Shown here one piece after another: positions 16,527 to 25,254 of a stretch of DNA of 64,000 bases. Made by a program: the position numbers and the translations under genes. Within the stretch, counting starts at the first letter, position 1; every line of letters begins with the position of its first letter. Origin of the DNA: Pantoea dispersa (GTDB lineage Bacteria > Pseudomonadota > Gammaproteobacteria > Enterobacterales > Enterobacteriaceae). The stretch covers positions 176,167-240,166 of the forward strand of contig NZ_SCKT01000006.1 of NCBI RefSeq assembly GCF_014155765.1. The letters run 5' to 3'. Under the pieces are notes generated by a model. It was not told the origin of the DNA. It saw only the letters and a list, made by a program, of their open reading frames with translations, and did not search any database.

Positions 16527-18618
16527 CCGTTACGTCATTGAGGCCCTGCTGCGTCCGGCCGTTGAGCTGAATACCGCCGTGGTATCGGGCATGGCGGCAT
16601 ATGTCTGTGTGCAGGCACCCTGGGCTGTCGCTCTGGCTCCGTCTGTCAGCTATGTCACCGCAGCCGGGTTTGCGGCGCTGGCCGTCACCCGCACGCATCA
16701 GGGGATGAAGATTATTCGCTACCGCCGGAATCTCCGCCGCCTGCCGCGCTATGTCATGAGTACTAAACAGATCCCCGTCAGCCATCGTCGCCTGTTTCTA
16801 GGCCGGGGTTTCCGCTGGACCCAGAAACACACCCAGCGCCTGCAGGATACGCTGCGCCCGGAAGTGGCCCGTTACCTGCAACCAAACCGCTTTTACCTGG
16901 TGGCGCGTCAGCTCGAAATGTTGACAGAGCACCGTCTGCCCTGGCTGGGTAAGCTGCTGAGTGCCGATACGCCGCTGAACCCGGTGCGGCCGTTACCGCC
17001 AGTGGGCGGGAATCCGGCGCTGCACGGCATCGAGCCCGATGAAAAAGACGTCACCCTGGCTCTGGGAGAGCGCGTTGGCCATACGGTGGTGTACGGCACC
17101 ACGCGCGTCGGGAAGACCCGGCTGGCAGAGCTGCTGGTCACACAGGATATCCGGCGGGGTGAAGTCACCATCGTTTTTGATCCGAAAGGCGACGCAGATC
17201 TGATGAAACGCGTCTGGGCAGAGGCCCACCGGGCCGGGCGCGGGGATGAGCTGTATATCTTTCATCTCGGCTGGCCTGAAATTTCAGCCCGTTATAATGC
17301 CGTCGGGCGTTTTGGTCGCGTGTCAGAGGTGGCGTCCCGCGTGGCCGGTCAGCTGTCGGGTGAGGGGAACAGCGCGGCATTCCGCGAATTTGCCTGGCGG
17401 TTCGTCAACATCATCGCCCGTGCGCTGGTCGCCCTGGGTGAGCGCCCTGACTACACGCTGATCATGCGCTACGTGAACAATATCGCCGATCTCTATATCC
17501 GCTATGCGGAAAAAATCATCCAGGCGCAGCTGCCGGCTCTGCAGACGCAGATTGAGAATAATCAGCAGGTTTTGGGCGAGGACGACGTGCCCCGTAACAT
17601 GCAGGGACAGCCGGATGCCTTACGCATCTGGGCCATCGAGGTTGCGCTGAGTTCAGAAGAAGGTAAGAAGCTCTATGATCCCATTCTCGACGGGCTGCGG
17701 TCAGCGGTGCGTTATGACCGCACTTACTTTGACAAAATCGTGGCGTCGCTGCTGCCGCTGCTGGAAAAACTGACCACCGGCAAAACCGCTGAACTGCTGG
17801 CTCCCGACTATCTCGATATGGATGACTCACGGCCCATATTTGACTGGGAGCAAATCATCCGTAAAAAAGCCGTGGTGTATGTGGGGCTCGATGCGCTCAG
17901 TGACAGTATGGTAGCGAGCGCGGTGGGCAATTCCATGTTCGCCGATCTGGTGAGCGTGGCCGGCCATATCTACAAACACGGTATCAATTCGGGCCTGCCG
18001 GGCGGAAAAGAAGGGAAGTCCCTGATTAACCTGCACTGCGATGAGTTTAACGAGCTGATGGGCGATGAGTTTATCCCTCTCATCAACAAAGGTGGCGGTG
18101 CCGGCATGCAGGTGACGGCCTATACCCAGACGTCTTCTGATATTGAGGCCCGCATCGGGAATGCGGCCAAGACGGCCCAGGTACAGGGTAACTTTAACAA
18201 CCTGATTATGCTGCGCGTCAGGGAAAACCGCACCGCCGAGCTGCTGACCACGCAGCTGCCGCAGGTGGAAATTTACACCAAAACGCTGGTCTCCGGGCAC
18301 CAGGACACGGCAGATGTCAACGCTGACCAGGACTTCACCTCAAGCACCCAGGACCGCGTCGGGACGGTAAAAGTCCCGCTGCTGGAGCCGGCCGATATCG
18401 TGACGCTGCCGAAAGGGCAGGCGTTTGCCCTGCTGGAGGGCGGGCAGCTGTGGAAAATCCGCATGCCGCTGCCTGCCGGGGATGCTGATGATGTGCTGAT
18501 GCCGGAAAGTATTGAGAAAATAGCGGAGGAGATGCGGCGCAGCTATCACAGCGGCGAATCCTGGTGGCGGGACGGTCCGGCCCTGAACGTGCCGGTCACA
18601 GGAGGGGCGAATGGCTGA
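16519..18618 (+). CDS. traD: TraD-type conjugative coupling factor (TIGR03743)
   Basis: This 699-residue type IV coupling ATPase has two N-terminal membrane segments. Walker A GTTRVGKT lies at 193-200 (Lys199) and a VirD4/TraD-like RecA domain follows, with LINLHCDEFNEL as the Walker B region. Size and order fit the SXT/TOL-type TraD subclass of PFGI-1 ICEs. It would dock the relaxosome to the transfer channel and pump DNA using ATP. An AAGGAGG site lies before the ATG. The downstream TIGR03747 gene overlaps by 8 bases, as expected for a paired membrane partner. Confidence 0.93.
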   Translation: MSNRYVIEALLRPAVELNTAVVSGMAAYVCVQAPWAVALAPSVSYVTAAGFAALAVTRTHQGMKIIRYRRNLRRLPRYVMSTKQIPVSHRRLFLGRGFRWTQKHTQRLQDTLRPEVARYLQPNRFYLVARQLEMLTEHRLPWLGKLLSADTPLNPVRPLPPVGGNPALHGIEPDEKDVTLALGERVGHTVVYGTTRVGKTRLAELLVTQDIRRGEVTIVFDPKGDADLMKRVWAEAHRAGRGDELYIFHLGWPEISARYNAVGRFGRVSEVASRVAGQLSGEGNSAAFREFAWRFVNIIARALVALGERPDYTLIMRYVNNIADLYIRYAEKIIQAQLPALQTQIENNQQVLGEDDVPRNMQGQPDALRIWAIEVALSSEEGKKLYDPILDGLRSAVRYDRTYFDKIVASLLPLLEKLTTGKTAELLAPDYLDMDDSRPIFDWEQIIRKKAVVYVGLDALSDSMVASAVGNSMFADLVSVAGHIYKHGINSGLPGGKEGKSLINLHCDEFNELMGDEFIPLINKGGGAGMQVTAYTQTSSDIEARIGNAAKTAQVQGNFNNLIMLRVRENRTAELLTTQLPQVEIYTKTLVSGHQDTADVNADQDFTSSTQDRVGTVKVPLLEPADIVTLPKGQAFALLEGGQLWKIRMPLPAGDADDVLMPESIEKIAEEMRRSYHSGESWWRDGPALNVPVTGGANG

Positions 18619-19369
18619 GGTAAAACGTCCCCCACAGCAGCAGACGCTGCCGGAACGCAAGCACGGCATTCTGTATAATCTGCTCTGGGGCTGGCCATGG
18701 GCCCTGGTGGGCGTGGTGCTGTCCTCGCTGCTGCTGAGCCTGCTGATTGAATATATCGGCATCGCCTTCTTCTGGCCGGAAGCCGGGGCGGCGCACAGTG
18801 AAGCGGTCATGAACACCGAGCTGGGGTGGCTGTCCACAGAGTTCACCCGCAGCCTGCTGCTGTCTGAACCATCGGTGACGGTTGTGCGCTGGGTGAGCAC
18901 CGCCTATCAGTGGGCCTTTGTGGACAGTGGCTTCCTGGACTGGGTCCGGCAGCAGTATGCACACCAGATGCACAGTGACAATGCCGTCACCCGGGAAATC
19001 AACAGCTGGAGCGGCTGGCTTGCCGGCTACCTGCGTGAATACCTGCTGGCCACGGTATGGATCAGCATTATCACCCTGGTACGCGTCACCATCCTGGTGC
19101 TGTCCGTGCCGTTGTTTGTGCTGGTCGTGGTGGTGGCGCTGGTTGAGGGGCTGGGGCGGCGTGATCTGCGGCGGTACGGCGCGGGGTATGAAAGTTCGTT
19201 TGTCTATCATCATGCCAAGAAGCTGGTCAAACCGGCAGCTGTGGTGCCCGCCATGCTGTACCTTTCCTGGCCCACGGCAGTCTACCCCAATCTGCTGTTG
19301 TTGCCGGCGGCTGTTCTGCTGGGGATCGCCGTAACGGTGACCACTGCGTCGTTCAAGAAGTATCTTTAA
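18611..19369 (+). CDS. TIGR03747-family integrating conjugative element membrane protein
   Basis: This 252-residue protein has about four to five membrane segments (WPWALVGVVLSSLLLSLL, the Val/Leu stretch near 160, and two near the C-terminus). The family always lies next to traD in PFGI-1-class ICEs. It probably acts as a membrane partner of TraD. It closes the first transfer operon. Confidence 0.85.
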   Translation: MAEVKRPPQQQTLPERKHGILYNLLWGWPWALVGVVLSSLLLSLLIEYIGIAFFWPEAGAAHSEAVMNTELGWLSTEFTRSLLLSEPSVTVVRWVSTAYQWAFVDSGFLDWVRQQYAHQMHSDNAVTREINSWSGWLAGYLREYLLATVWISIITLVRVTILVLSVPLFVLVVVVALVEGLGRRDLRRYGAGYESSFVYHHAKKLVKPAAVVPAMLYLSWPTAVYPNLLLLPAAVLLGIAVTVTTASFKKYL

Positions 19370-19379
19370 ATCAGGGCTG

Positions 19380-19417
19380 GACGGAGGCGTGCAAAACTTG
19401 TTTTGCGCGCCTCCGTC
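19380..19417. repeat. 18-bp near-perfect inverted repeat after the traD operon
   Basis: GACGGAGGCGTGCAAAAC and GTTTTGCGCGCCTCCGTC face each other with only TT between, with one T-G pair in 18. There is no run of T on either side, so it is not a standard terminator. It could still end transcription in a factor-dependent way, or be a protein site such as part of a transfer origin. It separates plus-strand traD genes from a minus-strand gene. Confidence 0.6.
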
Positions 19418-19458
19418 AGCAGACAAGCCATGAAACGACCGTTACTGGCGCGTCAGTG

Positions 19459-19812
19459 TCAGTTATTAAATACCGTCAATTCTGTCACTTTGAAGCTGTC
19501 TGGCTTGTTGGTTATGCTGTCGTAGGGGGCCTGTAGCTTCCATTGCTGACCCGGCTCCAGATTTTCAGCCATCGCTGCCGTATTTCCTATTACTGCCCCA
19601 TTCTGAAGCAAGTTGAATTTGACAATTACAGTCTTCACAGGCCCACCTGACACGTTTGTTCCCGTGCCTTCAATTTGCTGCAAACCATTTGCTGCTGTGG
19701 CGAAATGCAGGTCTGAAAGTTGGACTTTGCCAGTACCGTCGGCCGCAAGAACAGGGCCGGTAATCAGTGCAGTGATTAACGTGGCCTTCAGAACAGTCTT
19801 CATCATTTTCAT
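19459..19812 (-). CDS. Small secreted protein of unknown function
   Basis: This 117-residue protein has a clear signal peptide (MKTVLKATLITALITGPVLA). The mature part is beta-rich (VQLSDLHFATAANGLQQIEG, VKTVIVKFNLLQNGAVIGNTAA) and resembles FxLYD-type extracellular domains. It is on the opposite strand within a gap between transfer blocks, so it is probably cargo or an accessory. Upstream of its start, 19813-19990 holds no other gene. The function is unknown. Confidence 0.7.
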   Translation of the reverse strand: MKMMKTVLKATLITALITGPVLAADGTGKVQLSDLHFATAANGLQQIEGTGTNVSGGPVKTVIVKFNLLQNGAVIGNTAAMAENLEPGQQWKLQAPYDSITNKPDSFKVTELTVFNN

Positions 19813-19990
19813 TTTCCCTCTGTTTACCGTTGAGTTTTCTTAATATCACAATGAACCTTTATTTACAGCTAAACCTGCCACCGGCACAGACCTGCAATTA
19901 ATTTTGAAATTCCTGTTTAGGGTTTATCGCTGACCCGACGCTCCCTCTTCCGCATCCTGTCCGCACCCCTTAATCCTTCTGGAGGTGCGT

Positions 19991-20338
19991 ATGAACTCAA
20001 ATCGTCCGGCCATGCGGCGCAACCGTCGTGTCCCGGGCATCACTGGCCTGGTATTGCTGACCTTTCTGGCATCAGCTGCTGCACAGGCATCCGAGAAAGA
20101 CGAGCTTGCGTCTGTTCAGCGTCAGCTGGACCAGGTTCAGGCGTCGCTTGAACGGGCCCGCGTGGCGGCTGCACAGGCCGACCCGGCTGACCGTGGCCGC
20201 TTTTTCTTTGATTACCGTCAGGCCACATCCGATCTCAACATCATCCGCAGCGGCATTGACCGCTATCTGGAGCCCTCCCGCGCGCAACCGCGTGACCCGT
20301 CTTTTGTGGCCGGTAATTACCGGCGGGAGCGGCCCTGA
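19991..20338 (+). CDS. RAQPRD-family integrating conjugative element protein
   Basis: This 115-residue exported protein carries the family hallmark RAQPRD near its end (residues about 102-107). It has a signal peptide and a coiled-coil middle (LASVQRQLDQVQASLERAR). ATG 19991 is chosen because GGAGG lies 5 bases upstream. It begins the second transfer block, and its stop overlaps the next start. Confidence 0.85.
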   Translation: MNSNRPAMRRNRRVPGITGLVLLTFLASAAAQASEKDELASVQRQLDQVQASLERARVAAAQADPADRGRFFFDYRQATSDLNIIRSGIDRYLEPSRAQPRDPSFVAGNYRRERP

Positions 20339-20580
20339 TGCCCATGACATCCGAACAAACGAACGCGTTTAAAGCCGGCTCCGGCAGTCTTGATGTGAAC
20401 ATCCTTCATCTGCTCTGCATCGGGGCACTGCTGGCATTTCTTTTTTTATGGGCCGCGTGGGCGCTGTCGGATGTCTGGACCGGCTGGAGTAACACCAAAG
20501 TGCGGGACGCGGCCCTGGGGCGTTTTGCCGTCCGCACCGTGCTGCTGTTGCTTGTGTGTATCTGGATGTTTGCCAGTTAA
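20338..20580 (+). CDS. TIGR03758-family integrating conjugative element protein
   Basis: This 80-residue protein has two membrane segments (LLCIGALLAFLFLWAAWAL and RTVLLLLVCIWMF). It matches in size and order a small TIGR03758 protein that lies between RAQPRD and TIGR03745 genes. It is probably part of the inner-membrane or pilin assembly. Confidence 0.82.
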   Translation: MPMTSEQTNAFKAGSGSLDVNILHLLCIGALLAFLFLWAAWALSDVWTGWSNTKVRDAALGRFAVRTVLLLLVCIWMFAS

Positions 20581-20614
20581 CCGATTATGAACGTTAAGTC
20601 AGGAGATGAATTCC

Positions 20615-21001
20615 ATGCACCATTCTGAGTCTGTTGTTGCCCGCCTGCGCCGTCTCGCCAGTCGTACGCTGACCCGCGCCGGTACGCTTGCCCTGCTGGG
20701 CTGGCTCACCTGCAAACCGGCCTTTGCGGACTTGCCAAGCGTTGAAGCGCCTGAGTCCGGAGGCGGAAGCGGGCTGTCCGGACAAATCAAGGGCTACCTG
20801 CAGGACGGCATTGTTATCGGGGGGCTGGTCGTGGCGGCCGTTGCCTTTATCAACGTTGCCATTGCCGCCCTGCACACCTTCACCGAAGTCCGCAATGAGA
20901 AAGCCACCTGGACCAAATTCGGGGCCATTGTGGTGGTGGGTGTGGTGTTGCTGGTTGCCGTTATCTGGCTGCTCGGCAAGTCTGCCGACATTCTGTTGTA
21001 G
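20615..21001 (+). CDS. TIGR03745-family integrating conjugative element membrane protein (pilin-like)
   Basis: This protein is 128 residues from ATG 20615. The ATG at 20606 touches its AGGAG site directly, so the later one is preferred. A signal sequence is followed by two hydrophobic stretches (GIVIGGLVVAAVAFINVAIAA, IVVVGVVLLVAVIWLL) as in VirB2-like pilins. It is the likely pilus subunit of the system, inferred from size and topology. Confidence 0.78.
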   Translation: MHHSESVVARLRRLASRTLTRAGTLALLGWLTCKPAFADLPSVEAPESGGGSGLSGQIKGYLQDGIVIGGLVVAAVAFINVAIAALHTFTEVRNEKATWTKFGAIVVVGVVLLVAVIWLLGKSADILL

Positions 21002-21013
21002 GAGCCTGCGACG

Positions 21014-21370
21014 ATGCAGACCATTCGTTTTTTACCTGACCGTCTCAACAGTGAGCCCGTGGTGTTTCGCGGGTTTACCACCCATGAGATGGGGCTGGCA
21101 GCCCTTGCCGGCGCGGGTGCGGGTCTGCTCCTGTCACTGCCGTTTATCCCGCTTGCCGGCTGGGTTGTTGTTCCCACCGGCCTGCTGGTCATGCCGCTGC
21201 TGCTCGTCTGGTTCGGCGGCCGCTGGATGGCCAGGCTCAAGCGCGGTAAGCCTGAGAACTGGCTCTGGCAGCGACTGGAGACGAAAAAACGCCGGCTGGG
21301 GATGGGCAATCCGAAACTGATAGTGGATGCCCGGGGCTGGTCAGTGAAACGTAACAGGAGACCCTCATGA
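21014..21370 (+). CDS. TIGR03750-family conjugal transfer protein
   Basis: This 118-residue protein has a paired membrane hairpin at about 25-68 (LAALAGAGAGLLLSLPFIPL, then VVVPTGLLVMPLLLVW) and a basic cytoplasmic tail. This fits a VirB3/TraL-like subunit that follows the pilin gene. It overlaps the next start by 4 bases. Confidence 0.82.
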   Translation: MQTIRFLPDRLNSEPVVFRGFTTHEMGLAALAGAGAGLLLSLPFIPLAGWVVVPTGLLVMPLLLVWFGGRWMARLKRGKPENWLWQRLETKKRRLGMGNPKLIVDARGWSVKRNRRPS

Positions 21371-22026
21371 GCCGTTTTCGCCATGCGGTAAAAGACCGCG
21401 ACCAGCATATTCAGACGCTGCGCATCGCCTGCGCCGTGCTCGCCTTTTTCCTTTTATTCACCTGTGCCGGCTGGATGCTGGCGCCCAGCAAGCTGACCGT
21501 GCATAACCCGCCGGATTTACGTACCGGCAGCACGCGTCCCTGGTGGGAAGTGCCGCCCCCGACGGTCTACTCCTTTGCGTTTTACATTTTTCAGCAGCTC
21601 AATGCCTGGCCGAAAAATGGCGAGGTGGACTATTCCGCCAAAATCAATGCGCTGTCGCCGTATCTGACGCCATCCTGTCAGGATTTCCTGAAAGCGGATG
21701 CGAAGAAACGCGGTGACGCCGGGGAGCTCACTGACCGCGTGCGCGTGGTGTATGAAGTGCCCGGCCGCGGTTACCAGTCACAGAGCGTGACCGTACAGGA
21801 TCGCGATCACTGGATAGCCCGCCTGGACGTGGTGGCCGATGAATATTTCCATGCCGAGCCGGTCAAACGCGCCCTGGTGCGTTACCCGCTGAAAGTGGTG
21901 CGCTGGGAAGGTGATGCGGAGCGCAACCCGTTCGGTCTGGCGCTGGACTGTTATGCCGGTGTGCCCCAGCGTCTGGAGGCGGCACCGCCTGCACCTAAAC
22001 CGGAGAAGTCAGGAGTGTTTCAGTGA
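21367..22026 (+). CDS. TIGR03746-family (PFL_4703-like) transfer protein, TraE/VirB8-like
   Basis: This 219-residue protein has a single N-terminal membrane anchor (LRIACAVLAFFLLFTCAGWM) and a periplasmic domain with YSFAFYIFQQLNAWP and an LTPSCQDFL segment. The topology is that of TraE/VirB8-type proteins. It should build the inner-membrane ring with its neighbours. The stop TGA overlaps the next ATG. Confidence 0.83.
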   Translation: MSRFRHAVKDRDQHIQTLRIACAVLAFFLLFTCAGWMLAPSKLTVHNPPDLRTGSTRPWWEVPPPTVYSFAFYIFQQLNAWPKNGEVDYSAKINALSPYLTPSCQDFLKADAKKRGDAGELTDRVRVVYEVPGRGYQSQSVTVQDRDHWIARLDVVADEYFHAEPVKRALVRYPLKVVRWEGDAERNPFGLALDCYAGVPQRLEAAPPAPKPEKSGVFQ

Positions 22027-22976
22027 TGAGTAAAAACCCCCACTACCGCGCCGGGCTGATGGCGCTGTCCTTCGCCCTGCTGCCCCTGGCAATGCTGGTA
22101 TCACGTCCTGCCGGCGCAGATGAGCTGATGAAATGGGAGCGTATTCCGCTGCAGATCCCCCTGAGGGTGGGGCAGGAGCGGGTGGTCTTTGTGGACAAAA
22201 ACGTCCGCGTTGGTTTTCCGCCGGCGCTTAACGGTAAACTTCGGGTGCAGAGCACCGGGGGAGCCGTCTACCTGAAGGCCGACAGCGCCTTTCCGCAGAC
22301 GCGGGTGCAGCTGCAGGATGTGGAAAGTGGCGAGGTTCTGCTGTTTGATATCGCCGCCGGTGAAAAAGGGCCGACTGAGCCGGTCCGTCTGGTCTACAGC
22401 GGTGATGTCAGCACGCTGAGTCACGCCGGCGATGCGGCCGGTCAGCCAGGTGGTGCAGATCGGACTGCTTCCGGATCAGGCTCATCTGCTCCCACCGGCA
22501 GCGATGACGGCACCCAGGCAAAGCGTAAAAAAATCCGCTACAGCGCCCCCATCCCGGTGCTGCTGACCCGCTATGCCGCTCAAAGCCTTTATGCTCCGGC
22601 ACGTACGGTCGAGGCGGTCCCGGGTATTCATCCGGTCAATCCTCATCTGCCCCGACGTGTCAGCACGCTGTATCCCTCTGAACCATTAACGGTCACGCCG
22701 CTGGCTGGCTGGGGTGTGGCAAACCGCAGCGTGGTGGCACTCAGGCTCACGAACACCGGCAGCCGTAAGGTCGTTCTGGATCCACGCTCGCTGCAGGGAC
22801 AGTTTGTGTCCGCCACCTTCCAGCACCGCTGGGTCGGTCCGGCCGGCACGCCTGAAGACACCACCACGGTGTATGTGGTGACCGCCGGTCGTCCGGAGAG
22901 CGCATTCATTGCTGAGCCGTCTGCACTGCGTAAAGCGACCCGCACGGTAAAACAGGAGGCCCGCCATGCAGATTAA
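22026..22976 (+). CDS. TIGR03749-family (PFL_4704-like) transfer protein, TraK-like
   Basis: This protein is 316 residues with a signal peptide (LPLAMLVSRPAGA). The start is ATG 22026; a GTG directly before is possible. The beta-rich N-terminal half (WERIPLQIPLRVGQERVVFV) resembles TraK/VirB9-type outer-membrane-ring proteins. It overlaps the next gene by 11 bases and is a core-complex candidate. Confidence 0.83.
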   Translation: MSKNPHYRAGLMALSFALLPLAMLVSRPAGADELMKWERIPLQIPLRVGQERVVFVDKNVRVGFPPALNGKLRVQSTGGAVYLKADSAFPQTRVQLQDVESGEVLLFDIAAGEKGPTEPVRLVYSGDVSTLSHAGDAAGQPGGADRTASGSGSSAPTGSDDGTQAKRKKIRYSAPIPVLLTRYAAQSLYAPARTVEAVPGIHPVNPHLPRRVSTLYPSEPLTVTPLAGWGVANRSVVALRLTNTGSRKVVLDPRSLQGQFVSATFQHRWVGPAGTPEDTTTVYVVTAGRPESAFIAEPSALRKATRTVKQEARHAD

Positions 22977-24465
22977 ATCTAATGCCCTGGTGAAGTTTAT
23001 CGTGCCGGCCGTGGTGATTGCCGGGCTGGCCGTGGGGCTCAAAAGCTGCAAAAACGAACCGGCAGAACAACCTCAGGCAAAACAAAGCGGCTCCCTGAAA
23101 AACCTCTCGCCGGATGAACTGAAGGCGCTGGGGGTGGAAGGCGACACGCCGGAGGACACCCTGCGCACCCTCATCGGCCGGCTGAACGATGTGCGTGACC
23201 GCCAGAAAACGCTGGATAAGCAGAACGCGGATTTGGTGAAAGAAAACGAACGGTTGCGCCGGCGCAATCAGGACGTTTCAGGACAGGTGAATGAGGCCGT
23301 TAATGGCCTGCGCGAGCAGTACGACAAGCGGCAGGCTCAGCTTCAGAACGAACAACTGAGCCTGACGGCGAAAATCCAGGAGCTGACTGACAAACTCAAA
23401 AAGCCTGACAGCGAGAAAAAAACGGCGGACAGCGATATCCCGCTGGGGCTGGGACTGGACGGCATGGGCAGCAGCACCGGGGGGAGCGCTTCTCAGGGCA
23501 GCGACGGCATGATGTGGGTCGCGCCGACGGACCAGAAAGAGACGGATCCGCGGGATGCGGCCAGCGGCAAAGCCTCACCTCAGTTCCCGACCTCTTTTCT
23601 GGGGGAAAATGAGCTGACCCGCCAGAAAGCCGCCTATGAGGAGAAAGTGAAGGGACGGACGAATGAAAAAGGGGCGGAAGAGAGCGCCGAGCCGGTTTAC
23701 ACGCTGCCGGAAAATTCCACGCTGGTCGGCAGCCGCGCCATGACGGCACTGCTTGGCCGGGTGCCCATCAACGGCACCGTGACCGATCCTTATCCGTTCA
23801 AGGTGCTTATCGGTAAGGATAACCTGACGGCGAACGGCATCGAGTTACCGGACGTCGAAGGGGCGATTGTTTCGGGGACGGCCAGCGGCGACTGGACGCT
23901 GTCCTGCGTGCGCGGGCAGGTTAACAGCGTCACCTTTGTTTTTTCCGACGGTACGGTGCGCACCCTCCCCAGACCCGACACCAGTAACAACGCTGGCGGG
24001 CAAAATAATAACGCTCAGGCTAAACAGGATACCGGCACCAGTGGCGGTATCGGCTGGATCTCGGATGAAAACGGGATCCCGTGCATTGGCGGCGAACGTA
24101 AGTCCAACGCCTCCACTTACCTGCCCACCATCTTTGGCCTGTCGGCTGCCGGTGCGGCGGGTGAAGCGATGAGCCAGGGGCAGTACACGACGCAGAACAA
24201 CGTGAATGGCATTTCCGCCACCATGACCGGCGACGCCGGACAGGCGGCGCTGGGGAAAGCCATTTCCGGCGGCATGTCTGAAACCACCGACTGGATCAAA
24301 CAGCGTTACGGGATGACGTTTGATGCCATTTATGTGCCGCCCGGTGCCCGTCTCGCCGTGCATATCACCCGTCAGCTGGCCATTGATTATGAAGATAAGG
24401 GCCGTAAGGTGCGCTACGACTTCACCCTGCCGGGTGGCGTCAGTGACAACGGCGGACTGGACTGA
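22966..24465 (+). CDS. TIGR03752-family (PFL_4705-like) transfer protein, TraB/VirB10-like
   Basis: This 499-residue protein has an N-terminal membrane anchor (FIVPAVVIAGLAVGL). A predicted coiled coil at about 60-145 (VRDRQKTLDKQNADLVKEN) is followed by a periplasmic beta-barrel-like C-terminal domain (IVSGTASGDWTLSCVRG, PPGARLAVHITRQLAIDY). This is the VirB10/TraB layout spanning both membranes. Confidence 0.87.
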   Translation: MQIKSNALVKFIVPAVVIAGLAVGLKSCKNEPAEQPQAKQSGSLKNLSPDELKALGVEGDTPEDTLRTLIGRLNDVRDRQKTLDKQNADLVKENERLRRRNQDVSGQVNEAVNGLREQYDKRQAQLQNEQLSLTAKIQELTDKLKKPDSEKKTADSDIPLGLGLDGMGSSTGGSASQGSDGMMWVAPTDQKETDPRDAASGKASPQFPTSFLGENELTRQKAAYEEKVKGRTNEKGAEESAEPVYTLPENSTLVGSRAMTALLGRVPINGTVTDPYPFKVLIGKDNLTANGIELPDVEGAIVSGTASGDWTLSCVRGQVNSVTFVFSDGTVRTLPRPDTSNNAGGQNNNAQAKQDTGTSGGIGWISDENGIPCIGGERKSNASTYLPTIFGLSAAGAAGEAMSQGQYTTQNNVNGISATMTGDAGQAALGKAISGGMSETTDWIKQRYGMTFDAIYVPPGARLAVHITRQLAIDYEDKGRKVRYDFTLPGGVSDNGGLD

Positions 24466-24475
24466 GTACACGGCC

Positions 24476-24844
24476 ATGGCGGGACAGATAACGTTTTTCC
24501 CTCTTTCATCCGTGTGCTGGACGTTCAGCGACGGGGCAGGCTGGCATATTGACGTGATCCCTGCGTCTTCTGCGGTTCTGTTGCTGCGACCCGTAGCGCT
24601 GTTGCCTGCCGGCGCACCTTTACTGCGCTGGCGCAATGGCCAGCTTTTACTGGATATCGGCAGGTTCTCCCTGCCGCTCAGTGCCCGGGAGTGTGCCGTT
24701 TCGTGGCGCAGCCCGAAAATCCCGCGCCGGCTTTACTGCCCGCGTATGACATTACGGGAGCTGGGGCACCTGCTGAATGTCAGTGCGTTCGTTTTTATCT
24801 GCGGCGGTTACGATCCGGCCGCCTCACAAAGGAGATACCGGTAA
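24476..24844 (+). CDS. Small conserved transfer-operon protein
   Basis: This 122-residue protein starts at ATG 24476, just after the VirB10-like gene, and ends in the TAATG overlap with the lipoprotein gene. The frame is longer upstream but would overlap the previous gene widely. Hydrophobic strands are present (ASSAVLLLRPVALLPAG). I do not recognise a family. Its place inside the operon and the tight overlap support it. Confidence 0.6.
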   Translation: MAGQITFFPLSSVCWTFSDGAGWHIDVIPASSAVLLLRPVALLPAGAPLLRWRNGQLLLDIGRFSLPLSARECAVSWRSPKIPRRLYCPRMTLRELGHLLNVSAFVFICGGYDPAASQRRYR

Positions 24845-25254
24845 TGTACAGAACGGTTTTCATTCTGGCCCTGAGCTGTGTAATGCTCAGCGGCTGCTCA
24901 ACCTCCAAAGAGGAAATGCTGCCAGCGGGCGATAACACCATGCTTGAACTGTGGAACGGGGCGGACGGTGGCGGCAGTACTTCCCGCCAGTCTGCGGCGG
25001 CCCGCGACACGCTGCGACGCCCGCTGACGGGCAGCGAAACGCAGGCGGACGCGCAGGCCGACCGCAGCTACAGCCGTACTCAGGAAAGCGAAATCACCCA
25101 GCAGTTTCCCCGGCTGCCCAACCCCGACATGGTGATGTACCTGTATCCCCATCTGGCAGACGGTAACACGCCGGTGCCGGGTTACAGCACTGTGTTCCCG
25201 TTCTACAGCCAGACGCAGTATGCCATGCCTGGCGAGCGCACGGAGGCCCTGTAA
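24844..25254 (+). CDS. TIGR03751-family conjugal transfer lipoprotein
   Basis: This 136-residue lipoprotein (LALSCVMLSGC, lipid Cys about residue 18) has the family tail FPRLPNPDMVMYLYPHL. VirB7/TraV-like small lipoproteins of this kind stabilise the outer-membrane core. ATG 24844 is preferred over an in-frame start at 24691 because it gives the signal peptide and overlaps the previous stop. It ends one base into the ATPase gene. Confidence 0.85.
   Translation: MYRTVFILALSCVMLSGCSTSKEEMLPAGDNTMLELWNGADGGGSTSRQSAAARDTLRRPLTGSETQADAQADRSYSRTQESEITQQFPRLPNPDMVMYLYPHLADGNTPVPGYSTVFPFYSQTQYAMPGERTEAL

Noticed and set aside
18596-19426. 276-codon minus-strand frame opposite TIGR03747
   Set aside because: The plus-strand protein has clear membrane segments and operon overlaps. 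The minus frame is Gln/His-rich, as expected of a shadow.
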